From NCBI RefSeq assembly GCF_900107725.1, contig NZ_FNQO01000002.1:248001-312000 (forward strand): DNA of 64,000 nucleotides, read 5' to 3'. Source of the DNA: Microbulbifer marinus (GTDB lineage Bacteria > Pseudomonadota > Gammaproteobacteria > Pseudomonadales > Cellvibrionaceae). Below the pieces are notes generated by a model. That model saw nothing but the letters and a program-made list of their open reading frames with translations, was not told where the DNA came from and did not search any database. Made by a program: the position numbers and the translations under genes. The stretch's first letter is position 1; each line of letters opens with the position of its first letter. Positions 1-7,548 of this stretch are shown here, piece after piece.

Positions 1-101
1 TTGAGATGCTAGAGTCGGAAGGCAAAACCTACAATGAATTTGAGCAGTGTTTTAAGAGTAATTACAGTGAGTCTAATGTACATCAAAAACTTAACAACTA
101 G
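1..101 (+). CDS. C-terminal fragment of an unidentified protein
   Basis: The third forward frame is open from the window edge to a TAG at 99-101, giving about 32 residues that end HQKLNN. The piece is rich in Glu, Asn and Ser, and its AT-rich codon use matches the next three genes but not the GC-rich chromosome after about 1.65 kb. The gene starts outside the window and nothing in the fragment identifies a family. It is directly followed by an attC-like sequence, as a cassette gene would be. An in-frame ATG at 6-8 could make it a tiny ORF, but a truncated longer gene is more likely. Confidence 0.35.
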   Translation, partial: EMLESEGKTYNEFEQCFKSNYSESNVHQKLNN

Positions 102-159
102 CTGCCCCGGAAAAAATACTCGCTGCGCCCGCATCTTTCCGGTGAGTTCGGCATTAGGC
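89..159 (+). other. attC-like spacer 1 (possible integron cassette junction)
   Basis: The left end ACTTAAC (89-95) fits the attC inverse-core pattern RYYYAAC and overlaps the end of the preceding gene. The right end reads GGCATTAGGC (150-159) and lies 10 nt before the next ATG. The arms are partly complementary (CCCCGG against CCGGTGAG). The right core has ATT where canonical attC has GTT, so this is a degenerate or unusual site at best. Confidence 0.35.
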
Positions 160-169
160 TAATCGAGAG

Positions 170-541
170 ATGTGGTACAAGCGATACGGATTCAAACACC
201 CTTCGAGCAATAATGGGATTGGCTGCATGGGTGCCGCGCTATCCGTAATTGTTGTGTTTTCTGCTGCATTTGCTGTTTCTTTACTACTTAAGAATTCTTG
301 GTTTCTTTGGCTTGGCGTTCCAATTACCTTTGTCGGCTTCTGGATCGCTGAAAATAAATTCCAAAATGACGGGAACCTCATAAAAAGAAGGCGCTTCGAG
401 TATCATGTATCAAAAGCCAATCGATATATTGAAGCCGGTAAAGTATCAAAAGCAAAAGAGTCCGTGAGAAGAGCCAAAATTTATGGAGAGTTGCCCCCGG
501 AACTTATGGAGTTTGATCGTAACCAAGGCGGCCAAGTTTAG
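170..541 (+). CDS. small two-TM membrane protein, unknown function
   Basis: A 123-residue protein I do not recognise. It has a short polar N-terminus, two hydrophobic segments (about residues 17-40 and 43-60) and a basic, helical cytoplasmic-looking tail (RRR near 74-76, then KVSKAKESVRRAK). The tail resembles a single tetratricopeptide-like helix pair but is too short to assign. The ATG at 170 follows GAGAG at 164-168. Codons are AT-rich relative to the rest of the window. The gene is flanked on both sides by attC-like sequences, so a mobile cassette protein is plausible. Such genes commonly encode orphan membrane proteins. Confidence 0.6.
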   Translation: MWYKRYGFKHPSSNNGIGCMGAALSVIVVFSAAFAVSLLLKNSWFLWLGVPITFVGFWIAENKFQNDGNLIKRRRFEYHVSKANRYIEAGKVSKAKESVRRAKIYGELPPELMEFDRNQGGQV

Positions 542-600
542 CCTAACAATCACAGGCAGCATACTCCAGGTAATTTTCGCTCCGCGGCAGGGCATTAGAA
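541..600 (+). other. attC-like spacer 2 (possible integron cassette junction)
   Basis: It begins GCCTAAC (541-547), a perfect match to RYYYAAC, immediately at the stop codon of the upstream gene. It ends GGCATTAGAA (591-600), 6 nt before the next ATG. The 60-bp length is in the attC range. The right end shares GGCATTAG with spacer 1. Internal L-box complementarity is not obvious by eye. Confidence 0.4.
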
Positions 601-606
601 ATCAAC

Positions 607-918
607 ATGAAGAAACACAGAAAAATTATTCGCGCACTGGCCGTATTTATAACCACATTTTATGTGCTTGTAGTTACAGGAGCTTCAGGGAATCAGGATT
701 ACCTTTCAAGAGTATTGATCCATAAGATAACTTCAATTTTTCCCGCCGCTGCTGGACACATTGAATATGCAATCTATGGTGCAATACTGCCTCTGGCAAT
801 CCTATGGGTTGCGGTACTGCGAATTACTCATTTGAGCGAAGAAGAAAAGGAAATTGAGTACCTAAAACGTAGCCATGAGAACAAAAAACCTAGCAAGGCC
901 AGACTCAGCCCCCGCTAA
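607..918 (+). CDS. small two-TM membrane protein, unknown function
   Basis: A 103-residue basic protein with hydrophobic segments at about residues 8-25 and 52-71, then a highly charged tail (SEEEKEIEYLKR) ending in a Lys/Arg-rich stretch. No family is recognised. The first segment could be an uncleaved signal anchor. Codon use is AT-rich like its neighbours, and it has the same orientation as the previous two genes. Its position 6 nt after an attC-like right end fits a cassette gene. A Shine-Dalgarno sequence is weak, which is also common in cassette genes. Confidence 0.55.
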   Translation: MKKHRKIIRALAVFITTFYVLVVTGASGNQDYLSRVLIHKITSIFPAAAGHIEYAIYGAILPLAILWVAVLRITHLSEEEKEIEYLKRSHENKKPSKARLSPR

Positions 919-980
919 AAACGCAACTCAAAATCACTTCGACACATGCCATATTGGTGGCATTTGAAGTCAGGGACATG

Positions 981-1658
981 ATGTACACACCAAAGAAATT
1001 CAACCAAACAGATATGGGGGAAATGAAAGGTCTAATAATCGACTACCCCCTTGCAACTCTGGTGACTTATTCGAATTCCGGATTGGATGCACACCATATC
1101 CCTCTCCACCTTTGTGAGAGGGAGGGAAAGATTATCCTCCAGGGACATATAGCCAAAGCAAACCCTCTCTGGAGGGAAGTAGATGATGGGTCAAATGTGC
1201 TGGCAGTCTTCAACGGACCGAACTGTTATATCTCGCCAAATCACTATCCGACGAAAAGCGAGACCGGCAAAGCCGTGCCCACCTGGAACTATGTCTCGGT
1301 ACACGCAAAAGGGATATTGAGTTTCATTCATGATGAAAAGTGGATATATGAGGTTATTGATAGACTAACGATTCAACATGAAGGGACAAGTGAAGGCGCG
1401 TGGTCAATATCTGATGCGCCAGAGTCATACATTGAAAAAATGCTACCAGCAATCGTTGGCTTGGAAGTAGAGGTTACTTCCCTGAGTGGCCAATGGAAGT
1501 TGAGTCAAAATCAGCCTGAACGAAATAGGCACGGCGTTATAGCCGGGCTATCTGCATCAAATGATACGGACAAACTGAAAGTCAGTGAGCTGGTTGAGAC
1601 AGCCTCATCCGAGGGCGCGGTTGATTACAGTGACAGGCGATACGATGACATCAGCTGA
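981..1658 (+). CDS. FMN-binding negative transcriptional regulator, PaiB family
   Basis: About 225 residues with the PaiB signature: start MYTPKKFNQ, then LATLVTYSN, HIPLHL, GHIAKANPLW, FNGPNCYISPNHY and VPTWNYVSVHAKG. These match the FMN-binding split-barrel fold of PaiB proteins, named for the Bacillus subtilis regulator; many homologues are probably flavin-binding enzymes of unknown substrate rather than DNA binders. I start at ATG 981 because homologues begin MYTP; ATG 978 and TTG 954 are alternatives. AGGGA at 972-976 is a suitable ribosome-binding site. The gene is still AT-rich, so it groups with the preceding cassette-like genes. Its last 14 bases overlap the next gene, whose composition is clearly different. 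Confidence 0.85.
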   Translation: MYTPKKFNQTDMGEMKGLIIDYPLATLVTYSNSGLDAHHIPLHLCEREGKIILQGHIAKANPLWREVDDGSNVLAVFNGPNCYISPNHYPTKSETGKAVPTWNYVSVHAKGILSFIHDEKWIYEVIDRLTIQHEGTSEGAWSISDAPESYIEKMLPAIVGLEVEVTSLSGQWKLSQNQPERNRHGVIAGLSASNDTDKLKVSELVETASSEGAVDYSDRRYDDIS

Positions 1659-2052
1659 ACTCTATCTTCTGGCGGCGGATACAATCCTATTCAGCCACGT
1701 GCTGTTTGTCGCCTTCGTACTCTTTGGCCTGGCTTTCATCCTGATCGGCAAGCTGCGCGCCTGGACCTGGGTGCGCAACCGCTGGTTCCGCCTGGCGCAC
1801 CTCGCCTGCATTGGCGTGGTGGTGCTGCAGGCCTGGCTCGGTGCCATCTGCCCGCTCACCATCTGGGAAATGGCGCTACGGCAACGGGCTGGCGATGCGG
1901 TTTATTCCGGCTCCTTCATAGCGCACTGGCTGGAAACCATTCTGTATTACCGCGCGCCCGACTGGGTGTTTGTAACCTGCTATACGGTATTCGGGGTACT
2001 GGTTGTGGCCACTTGGTTCTGGGTGCCGCCGCGGCCATTTTCCAAACGTTGA
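1645..2052 (+). CDS. DUF2784 family membrane protein
   Basis: A 135-residue integral membrane protein with four predicted helices and the family hallmark ICPLTIWE after the second helix, plus the paired Trp/Tyr-rich end segment. Function is unknown. I use ATG 1645 (MTSAELYLLAAD), since the family starts near such a sequence; longer in-frame starts would run far into the PaiB gene. The start overlaps the end of PaiB by 14 bases. GC content rises sharply here, so this is probably the first resident chromosomal gene after the AT-rich left-end segment. Confidence 0.85.
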   Translation: MTSAELYLLAADTILFSHVLFVAFVLFGLAFILIGKLRAWTWVRNRWFRLAHLACIGVVVLQAWLGAICPLTIWEMALRQRAGDAVYSGSFIAHWLETILYYRAPDWVFVTCYTVFGVLVVATWFWVPPRPFSKR

Positions 2053-2354
2053 CTTTCCCGCCGCGCCGCTTGCGCCGCAAATGACTGACGCGCCTTTGTT
2101 CTGATATGACATCCAGGCGTTTGTAATGTAGAGCGCGGTCGTCTATCTACTTTGTCGGACCTTGATATGGCCTCTATGCAGTAGCCAGTTCACACCGAGC
2201 AGTTCCGCGAACTGCCTGTATGTCGTTTCCGAGTTTTTGCACGCATCAGGCCAGCAACAATAAAACCTGATGCGCTGAATCAAGTGCCCGCGTGCGCCCG
2301 GCAACTCACTTTACCCGTTGCCGGTTACGAAGACTTCGAGCAATTCAGGCGTAT
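2053..2354. other. intergenic region with small palindrome
   Basis: About 300 bases without a convincing gene. It carries a 7-bp inverted repeat GCAGTTC-CGC-GAACTGC (2199-2215) that could be an operator for the kinase gene. I see no clear promoter consensus and no terminator for the DUF2784 gene. Confidence 0.25.
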
Positions 2355-3908
2355 ATGAATTCTTTCGATATTCGCATACCCGGATACACCATTCATTCCG
2401 CTGTCGGTCATGGCGGTATGGCCTCCGTGTACCTCGCCACCCAGGATTCGCTGAACCGCAAGGTGGCGATAAAGGTTCTACGGAATAGCAGCGAGGCGGG
2501 AATTGGCGAGCGCTTTATCAACGAGGCGCGCTATATCGCCGGACTCAACAGCCCCCACGTCATCACAATCTACGACATCTCCCAACTGGAGAGTGGGGAT
2601 TACTACATCGCCATGGAGTTTGTCGGCGGCGGTGACGTGACGGAGAACTTGGCGCGGCTGAGCACGCCTAGAGATATTCTGGCTATGATCCGCCAGGTAG
2701 CACTGGCGCTCGCAGTCGTGCACGACAACGGAATTATTCACCGCGATGTGAAACCGACCAACATCCTGTTTCGCAAGGACGGCACGGCAGTTCTGACGGA
2801 TTTCGGTATCGCCAAAGACGTCGACAGTGACTCAGACCTAACCCAGGCCGGGTTCAGCCTGGGCAGCCCTGCTTATAGCAGTCCGGAACAGGCGCAGTGC
2901 CTGCCCATCGATGTAACAACGGACATCTACAGCCTGGGTGTGGTGTTGCTGGAGTTATTAGTCGGCCAAAACCCCTTCAAGGGCGACAGCCATACCAGTA
3001 CTGCAGTCAACCATATCCAGCAGCCGGTGCCTGCGCTACCGGCCGAATTCACATACCTGGCGCCGCTGATCAACCGGATGCTGGCGAAGCTCCCGGGCGA
3101 GCGCTACCAGTCCTGCCGCGAGATGATTGCAGACATAGAGAAAATACTGGAAATGGACGATGAGCGTGGCGGCGAACTTTCATCACCGCGTCCGAGCGCC
3201 CTGTCTCGATTACCCGGCTGGATAAAGGGCGGACTCGCCACGCTGGCCACCAGTGCGGCCCTGCTGGCAGTTTATTTCGGTATTTTTTACCAAAGTGAAA
3301 CCGAGCGGGAGATCGAGCGGCTGCTGGGCCAGGCAGACCTGCGTATGCAGGCCGGCCACTATCTGGCGCCGGCGGGTGACAATGCCCGCGATTTCTATCG
3401 GCAGGTGCTGGCGCTGGACAGTACCAACCTCAATGCCGCTCTGGGCGTGAAGACTGCAGAACAAAGACAGCTGGACGCATACCTGACACAGGGCGCACAG
3501 GCTTTGCAACGTGGCAGACTGCAACGACCGGAAGGGGAAAACGCTCTACACTACTTCCGTCAGGCACTGCAAATCGACGCCGCCAACGCGCGGGCCCATG
3601 CCGGTATCGCGCAGGTGATCGACGAGTATATCCGCCTGGCACGCGCAGAGATTATCGACAGCGACTACCGCGGCGCCCACTACTATGTGGACAGTGGACT
3701 CAGCATCGCCCCACAAAATGAAGTACTGCTATCACTCAGCACCGAACTGAAGCAGAAGCGGGAACAGCGCCAGGCACAATTGCAAAAAGCGCAACAGCAG
3801 AAGCCGCAGCAACAAGTGACACAGAAACCAAAAGAGAAGTCGCGTACCGTAAGGACCGTTATCCGCAATGTGCTCGACAAGTTTCGCGATACGATAAGCG
3901 GCGACTGA
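2355..3908 (+). CDS. membrane-anchored Ser/Thr protein kinase with C-terminal TPR-like region
   Basis: A 517-residue Hanks-type kinase. Visible motifs are the glycine loop GHGGMASV (18-25), VAIK with the ATP lysine K40, HRDVKPTN with catalytic D131, DFG with D149, and a SPAYSSPEQ activation segment. A single transmembrane helix (about 290-312) follows the kinase domain. The C-terminal part has TPR-like repeats (DFYRQVLALD, HYFRQALQID) and a Gln/Lys-rich coiled coil, and would be periplasmic if the topology is standard. Unlike Gram-positive PknB proteins it has no PASTA domains. I start at ATG 2355 rather than GTG 2292, as the kinase fold begins within a few residues. No phosphatase or FHA partner lies nearby, so targets cannot be inferred. 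Confidence 0.9.
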   Translation: MNSFDIRIPGYTIHSAVGHGGMASVYLATQDSLNRKVAIKVLRNSSEAGIGERFINEARYIAGLNSPHVITIYDISQLESGDYYIAMEFVGGGDVTENLARLSTPRDILAMIRQVALALAVVHDNGIIHRDVKPTNILFRKDGTAVLTDFGIAKDVDSDSDLTQAGFSLGSPAYSSPEQAQCLPIDVTTDIYSLGVVLLELLVGQNPFKGDSHTSTAVNHIQQPVPALPAEFTYLAPLINRMLAKLPGERYQSCREMIADIEKILEMDDERGGELSSPRPSALSRLPGWIKGGLATLATSAALLAVYFGIFYQSETEREIERLLGQADLRMQAGHYLAPAGDNARDFYRQVLALDSTNLNAALGVKTAEQRQLDAYLTQGAQALQRGRLQRPEGENALHYFRQALQIDAANARAHAGIAQVIDEYIRLARAEIIDSDYRGAHYYVDSGLSIAPQNEVLLSLSTELKQKREQRQAQLQKAQQQKPQQQVTQKPKEKSRTVRTVIRNVLDKFRDTISGD

Positions 3909-4004
3909 GCCGGCGGCATCCCATGCCCGGGAATTATGCGGTCCGGGCGACGCATCCATTCATCACGCAGCGGCACCGCTATCTTTCCTTTTCCTAGGTC
4001 GTTT

Positions 4005-4053
4005 GTGATCTGGATCAATTCCCCACTACCTCCTCCGGCCTATAACTACGCCC
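4005..4053 (+). promoter_or_regulatory. FNR/Anr-type class II promoter for the DUF2892 gene
   Basis: GTGAT-CTGG-ATCAA (4005-4018) matches the FNR/Anr box TTGAT-N4-ATCAA at 9 of 10 conserved positions. A TATAAC -10 hexamer lies at 4041-4046. With the box centre (4011.5) at -41.5 the start of transcription would be about 4053, which puts TATAAC exactly at -10: textbook class II geometry. The next gene starts at 4129. Confidence 0.65.
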
Positions 4054-4128
4054 ACAGGCGGAGTGGATTTCGTCCAGCCTGCGTAGAACGCTAACTAGAG
4101 CCGACGTCTTATTTCTGGAGAAAACCCT

Positions 4129-4335
4129 ATGGCAATACAGAAGAATGTGGGCGCACTCGATCGCGCGGCGCGACTGGTAGTCGCGGCAGTAATAGCCGCT
4201 TTATATTTCGCCGGCAGCGTCAGTGGCACGACCGCTGCGATACTGGGTATCGTGGCCGTGGTCTTCGTGCTGACCAGCGTTGTGCGCTGGTGTCCGCTGT
4301 ACCGCCTGCTCGGTCTGCGCACCTGCGGACGCTGA
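4129..4335 (+). CDS. DUF2892 (YgaP-like transmembrane domain) small membrane protein
   Basis: A 68-residue protein with MAIQKNVGALDRAARL at the start, two hydrophobic helices (about 16-32 and 35-52) and a CPLYRLLGLRTCG tail, all hallmarks of DUF2892. This domain is fused to rhodanese in E. coli YgaP and stands alone in many proteobacteria. The two conserved cysteines flank the final loop. GGAG at 4117-4120 is the ribosome-binding site. The upstream FNR-like box suggests induction at low oxygen. A possible role in sulfur or redox stress handling is inference only. Confidence 0.9.
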   Translation: MAIQKNVGALDRAARLVVAAVIAALYFAGSVSGTTAAILGIVAVVFVLTSVVRWCPLYRLLGLRTCGR

Positions 4336-4429
4336 TTGATTGGCTAGACAGGCTTTCGAATAACCTGCGGCCACAGCCTGACATAAAGGCATGCCACCCT
4401 TGTACAATCGGGTAACATAATGCCCTCTG

Positions 4430-4452
4430 AAGCGGCCGCGTGCCGCTTTTCA
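4430..4452 (+). terminator. hairpin terminator after DUF2892 gene
   Basis: AAGCGGC (4430-4436), loop CGCGT, GCCGCTT (4442-4448), followed by TTCATTT. It is a short stem with a weak T tract about 95 bases after the stop codon. Confidence 0.45.
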
Positions 4453-4484
4453 TTTAGCCGACCCCCGATTGCGGAGAGGTAGCC

Positions 4485-4985
4485 TTGAGCCACAACGAAC
4501 AAGTTACCACCTACTACCTGGAAATGACGGCGCCTGACCAGCTTTGCGGCAAACCCAAGCCGGAGGGCCTCGACGTGACCGAGGCAGAGTTGAAGGAATT
4601 CCGCTTCAACCGTTACCTGTACCAGCTGGTGGGCGAGCCGTGGCAGTGGACCGATAAGCTCACGCTGTCGGATACGGAGTGGCAGAGCTACGCGGAGCGC
4701 GACGAACTGCGCACCTGGGTGGCCTACCACCGCGGCGCCATTGCCGGCTATTACGAACTCGAACATCAAACGGGTGGCGACGTGGAAATCGCCTATTTTG
4801 GTCTGGCACCGAAATTTGTCGGCATGGGCTTTGGCGGCTATCTGCTGACTCACGCACTGCAGTCGGCGTGGGGCTGGGGCGATACCCGGCGGGTCTGGGT
4901 ACACACCTGCACCCAGGACCACCCGGGCGCGCTGAATAACTATCGCGCGCGCGGCATGAATGTCTACCGGACGGAACAGGAATAA
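4485..4985 (+). CDS. GNAT family N-acetyltransferase
   Basis: A 166-residue acetyltransferase. The acetyl-CoA-binding A motif is visible as VGMGFGGYLL near residues 106-115, preceded by the strand VEIAYFGLAP and followed by RVWVHTCTQDHPGALNNYRARGMNVYR, the typical GNAT C-terminal strand-helix-strand. The substrate is unknown. I choose TTG 4485 because a strong GGAGAGGT (4473-4480) sits just upstream and the first ATG is too deep in the protein. It is followed 24 bases later by a co-oriented small gene, suggesting co-transcription. Confidence 0.85.
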   Translation: MSHNEQVTTYYLEMTAPDQLCGKPKPEGLDVTEAELKEFRFNRYLYQLVGEPWQWTDKLTLSDTEWQSYAERDELRTWVAYHRGAIAGYYELEHQTGGDVEIAYFGLAPKFVGMGFGGYLLTHALQSAWGWGDTRRVWVHTCTQDHPGALNNYRARGMNVYRTEQE

Positions 4986-5008
4986 GCGGTAGCAGGCGAA
5001 GCACACAG

Positions 5009-5344
5009 ATGCGCTACCCGGTCACGCCAGACGGACGCTACTTTGTCGTGCACAGCCGATTGTGGCGCATGAGCAACCCACAGCTGTCGCCAGCCGAGCG
5101 CGACCGCCTGACCCGTGAGCTGATGCGCCACCGCTCCGCGGTCGGCCGGGCCAAGTGCGCCGGAGACACAGCCGCCGAACAGCAGGCCCGCCGCGGCGTA
5201 CACGAGGCCAAGGTGGCGCTCGGCGAAAGGGGCCCTGTGTGGTGGGACGACGGCGCGCCGGACTACAATCGCCACCTGGTCGAGAACACGCCCTACCGGG
5301 ACTGGTATACGGGCATGAGCACCCCCGGGGATCGGGATCCATAG
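5009..5344 (+). CDS. conserved hypothetical protein, 111 aa
   Basis: A soluble 111-residue protein starting MRYPVTPDGRYFVVHSRLWR, with an arginine-rich central helix (ERDRLTRELMRHRSAVGRAK) and a WWDDGAPDYNRHLVENTPY end. I recognise this pattern as that of a small conserved proteobacterial protein of unknown function. It has no membrane segment and no metal-binding cluster; the single Cys lies in GRAKCAG. It follows the GNAT gene closely. The function is open, and the basic helix would be compatible with nucleic-acid binding, but this is a guess. Confidence 0.75.
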   Translation: MRYPVTPDGRYFVVHSRLWRMSNPQLSPAERDRLTRELMRHRSAVGRAKCAGDTAAEQQARRGVHEAKVALGERGPVWWDDGAPDYNRHLVENTPYRDWYTGMSTPGDRDP

Positions 5345-5501
5345 ACCACACCGGCGACGCTCGCCTCGCGGCGGGCCACGGGCGCACCCTCCCTTAGATC
5401 CGAACACCCGGCTAAGATAAAGCGAGCAGCTGCCTCCATCCGGAGAGGATCACTGGGAACACTCCTCGCCCCGGAAGCCTTCGCAAGGACATCAACGCCC
5501 G

Positions 5502-6098
5502 ATGAAAGCCAAAAGCAATGTGGTCCTGCTGATCCCGGGTATTTTCGATCTCGGTCACTCGATGGTCAGGATGCAGCATACCCTGGAGTCGGCGGGCTTC
5601 ACTGCGCATTACATTCACCTGCATTACAACTCCGGCTGGCACGGTATGGAGCACCTGTCGGAGCAACTCAAAAGCCATGTAGAGGCGCTTGCTGACGAAA
5701 GCAGCACCTGTTCGCTGGTCGGCTTCAGCATGGGCGGCATAGTCGCAAGGCACTATCTGCAGAGGCTGGGCGGGCTGGATAGGGTGCACAAATTCGTCTC
5801 CATCTCGAGCCCCCATTACGGCAGTTTCTGGGCCAACTTCTTACCCTACAAGGGCGGCAGGCAACTGCGTATTGGCAGTGAATTTCTCGCGGCGCTCAAT
5901 CGGGAAATAGATAGCTTGTCGGCGACGTCACCGGTGTCCATCTGGACCAAGTACGACGCAACTATCCTGCCGCACAGCAGTTCCCATCTGCCCCTGGGCG
6001 CCTCATACGAGGTACCGGTGCTGCTGCATCGCTGGATGCCCCTCGACGAACGAGTCATTTCTCTGGTGAGCGCTGAGCTGAGCGATGCCCTGAAATAG
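5502..6098 (+). CDS. lipase-like alpha/beta hydrolase
   Basis: A 198-residue alpha/beta hydrolase resembling triacylglycerol lipase or PGAP1-like esterases. The first strand VVLLIPGIFD carries the oxyanion region, and the nucleophile elbow is GFSMGG with S76. IWTKYDATILPHSSS would supply the acid (D) and the DERVISL region lies near the end. It lacks a signal peptide, so it is probably cytoplasmic. The substrate is unknown; esterase or phospholipase activity is the family expectation. It stands alone, with about 160 bases upstream and 100 downstream. Confidence 0.8.
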   Translation: MKAKSNVVLLIPGIFDLGHSMVRMQHTLESAGFTAHYIHLHYNSGWHGMEHLSEQLKSHVEALADESSTCSLVGFSMGGIVARHYLQRLGGLDRVHKFVSISSPHYGSFWANFLPYKGGRQLRIGSEFLAALNREIDSLSATSPVSIWTKYDATILPHSSSHLPLGASYEVPVLLHRWMPLDERVISLVSAELSDALK

Positions 6099-6197
6099 CC
6101 GTTAAAGATAGGGCCGCCGGCAGCGGCAATAAATTCGCTTGACGCGTTGTTCAACCTGCCTTAAAAACGCGCGTCGCAATTTCATGCCATTCACAAG

Positions 6198-7028
6198 ATG
6201 TCCTGGGTCTCCTTTAATGTTTTCCGCACGCTGGGGTTCGCCAATACCCTGCAGCTAAAGCCCGAAGAGGTCTTCAAGTACAAAGCCGAAATCGGCGCCG
6301 CCGACTGGGTTCTGTTCCCCGAGTACTGGCAGTTGAATTCCCTGGTCTACGGCCTCAAGGCCCGTGTCTTTCCCAGTGAGGCCAGCTTCCGGCTCGGTCA
6401 CAACAAGATCGAGATGACGCGCGCCTTCGAGCTGGTGGCGCCGGGTAACATCCCCTGCACAAGGATCCTGGCCAATACGCCGGAAAATGCCGCCACGCTA
6501 TGGGAGGTGATGGATCACCCCTTTGTCGGCAAGCTGCCCAAGGCCTCCCAGGGCAATGGCGTCTGGCTGATCGATTCACTCCAGGACTGGCGCGAATACC
6601 AAACCAGGACCGATGTGCTGTATGTGCAGGAACAGCTGCCGATCGATCGGGATATCCGCATCGTGATTGTCGGCGACCAGGTTGTGGCCGCCTACTGGCG
6701 CCTGCAGGCCGCCCAGGGGTTCTACAACAATGTGTCCAAGGGTGGTTTTGTCGATCGCAGCGCGGTGCCACAGGCGGCTGTCGATCTCGCCCTGCACCTG
6801 GCACGAACGCTCGACGTGAACCACGCAGGTTTCGATATCGCGATGGTGGGCGAGCGCCCCTATGTGTTGGAGTTCAACCGCCTGTTCGGCAATCAGGGCA
6901 TCGAGGGTGGCGATGCCTATCTGCGCGAGGTGATCCTCGATTACCTGTACAGGCAGTCGGTACCCACCGGACCCAATTTCCCCGGCCGGCCTTCCTCACC
7001 GCGCCGGCGTCTCAGGCGCGCAGCCTGA
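6198..7028 (+). CDS. RimK-like ATP-grasp ligase
   Basis: A 276-residue ATP-grasp protein. It shows the N-terminal domain, a central ATP-binding part (FVGKLPKASQGNGVWLI, then LYVQEQLPIDRDIRIVIVGDQVVAAYWR) and the metal-binding end (AGFDIAMVGERPYVLEFNRLFGNQGI). This pattern is closest to RimK or glutathione-synthetase-type carboxylate-amine ligases. Such enzymes join a carboxylate to an amine through an acyl phosphate, for example by adding Glu to a protein tail or ligating small peptides. The substrate is unknown and no peptide precursor or transporter lies next to it. The C-terminal tail (SSPRRRLRRAA) is strongly basic and not part of the fold. Confidence 0.85.
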   Translation: MSWVSFNVFRTLGFANTLQLKPEEVFKYKAEIGAADWVLFPEYWQLNSLVYGLKARVFPSEASFRLGHNKIEMTRAFELVAPGNIPCTRILANTPENAATLWEVMDHPFVGKLPKASQGNGVWLIDSLQDWREYQTRTDVLYVQEQLPIDRDIRIVIVGDQVVAAYWRLQAAQGFYNNVSKGGFVDRSAVPQAAVDLALHLARTLDVNHAGFDIAMVGERPYVLEFNRLFGNQGIEGGDAYLREVILDYLYRQSVPTGPNFPGRPSSPRRRLRRAA

Positions 7029-7146
7029 TCCGCGAGGATACAGTCGGGAAGAACACGGAAGCGCGTTGACTGAGCCGCAGCCCCGGTGTTCGTGCGCCGA
7101 CACTGGGCTATATACAGGTAAGTCAATCCAGCCGCTGCGGGCATTT

Positions 7147-7512
7147 ATGGAAAAGGAATTCCTCGACCTGATCAAATCTACCGGCTACGCCATCGAGTCC
7201 TTCGGCGTCATAGTCGTACTGGTAGGATCTATCGTCAGCACCACGCAATTTCTGCGCAGCTATCGACAGCTGGAGGCTGGGCTGGCATACAAGATTTACC
7301 GCCAGAATCTGGGACGCGCCATCATCCTCGGCCTGGAATTCCTGATTGCCGGTGACATTATCCGCACCGTCGTCGTCGCCGACTCGCTGCAGAACGTCGC
7401 CATTCTCGGACTGATTGTCGTGATCCGGGCATTCCTGAGCGTGATGCTGCAATACGAAATCGAGGGGCAGCTGCCCTGGCAGCGTCAGCGTAAAGGCAAC
7501 GCAAAAGTCTGA
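7147..7512 (+). CDS. DUF1622 family membrane protein
   Basis: A 121-residue membrane protein with three hydrophobic helices (around residues 12-33, 55-72 and 80-98) and the FLRSYRQLEAGLAYKIYRQNLGRAIILGLEFLIAGDIIRTVVV block typical of DUF1622. Function is unknown. I use ATG 7147 because the family begins just before the first helix; an in-frame TTG at 7066 would add 27 polar residues. The stop codon is directly followed by the next gene, so the two are probably one transcript. Confidence 0.85.
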   Translation: MEKEFLDLIKSTGYAIESFGVIVVLVGSIVSTTQFLRSYRQLEAGLAYKIYRQNLGRAIILGLEFLIAGDIIRTVVVADSLQNVAILGLIVVIRAFLSVMLQYEIEGQLPWQRQRKGNAKV

Positions 7513-7548
7513 TTGCCAAAACACCCACCCGGACAATGCCAGGGGCAC

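Noticed and set aside
2199-2215. GCAGTTC-CGC-GAACTGC as a defined operator
   Set aside because: It is only 7 bp per arm with no second copy or promoter context; noted as a weak feature, not as a finding.
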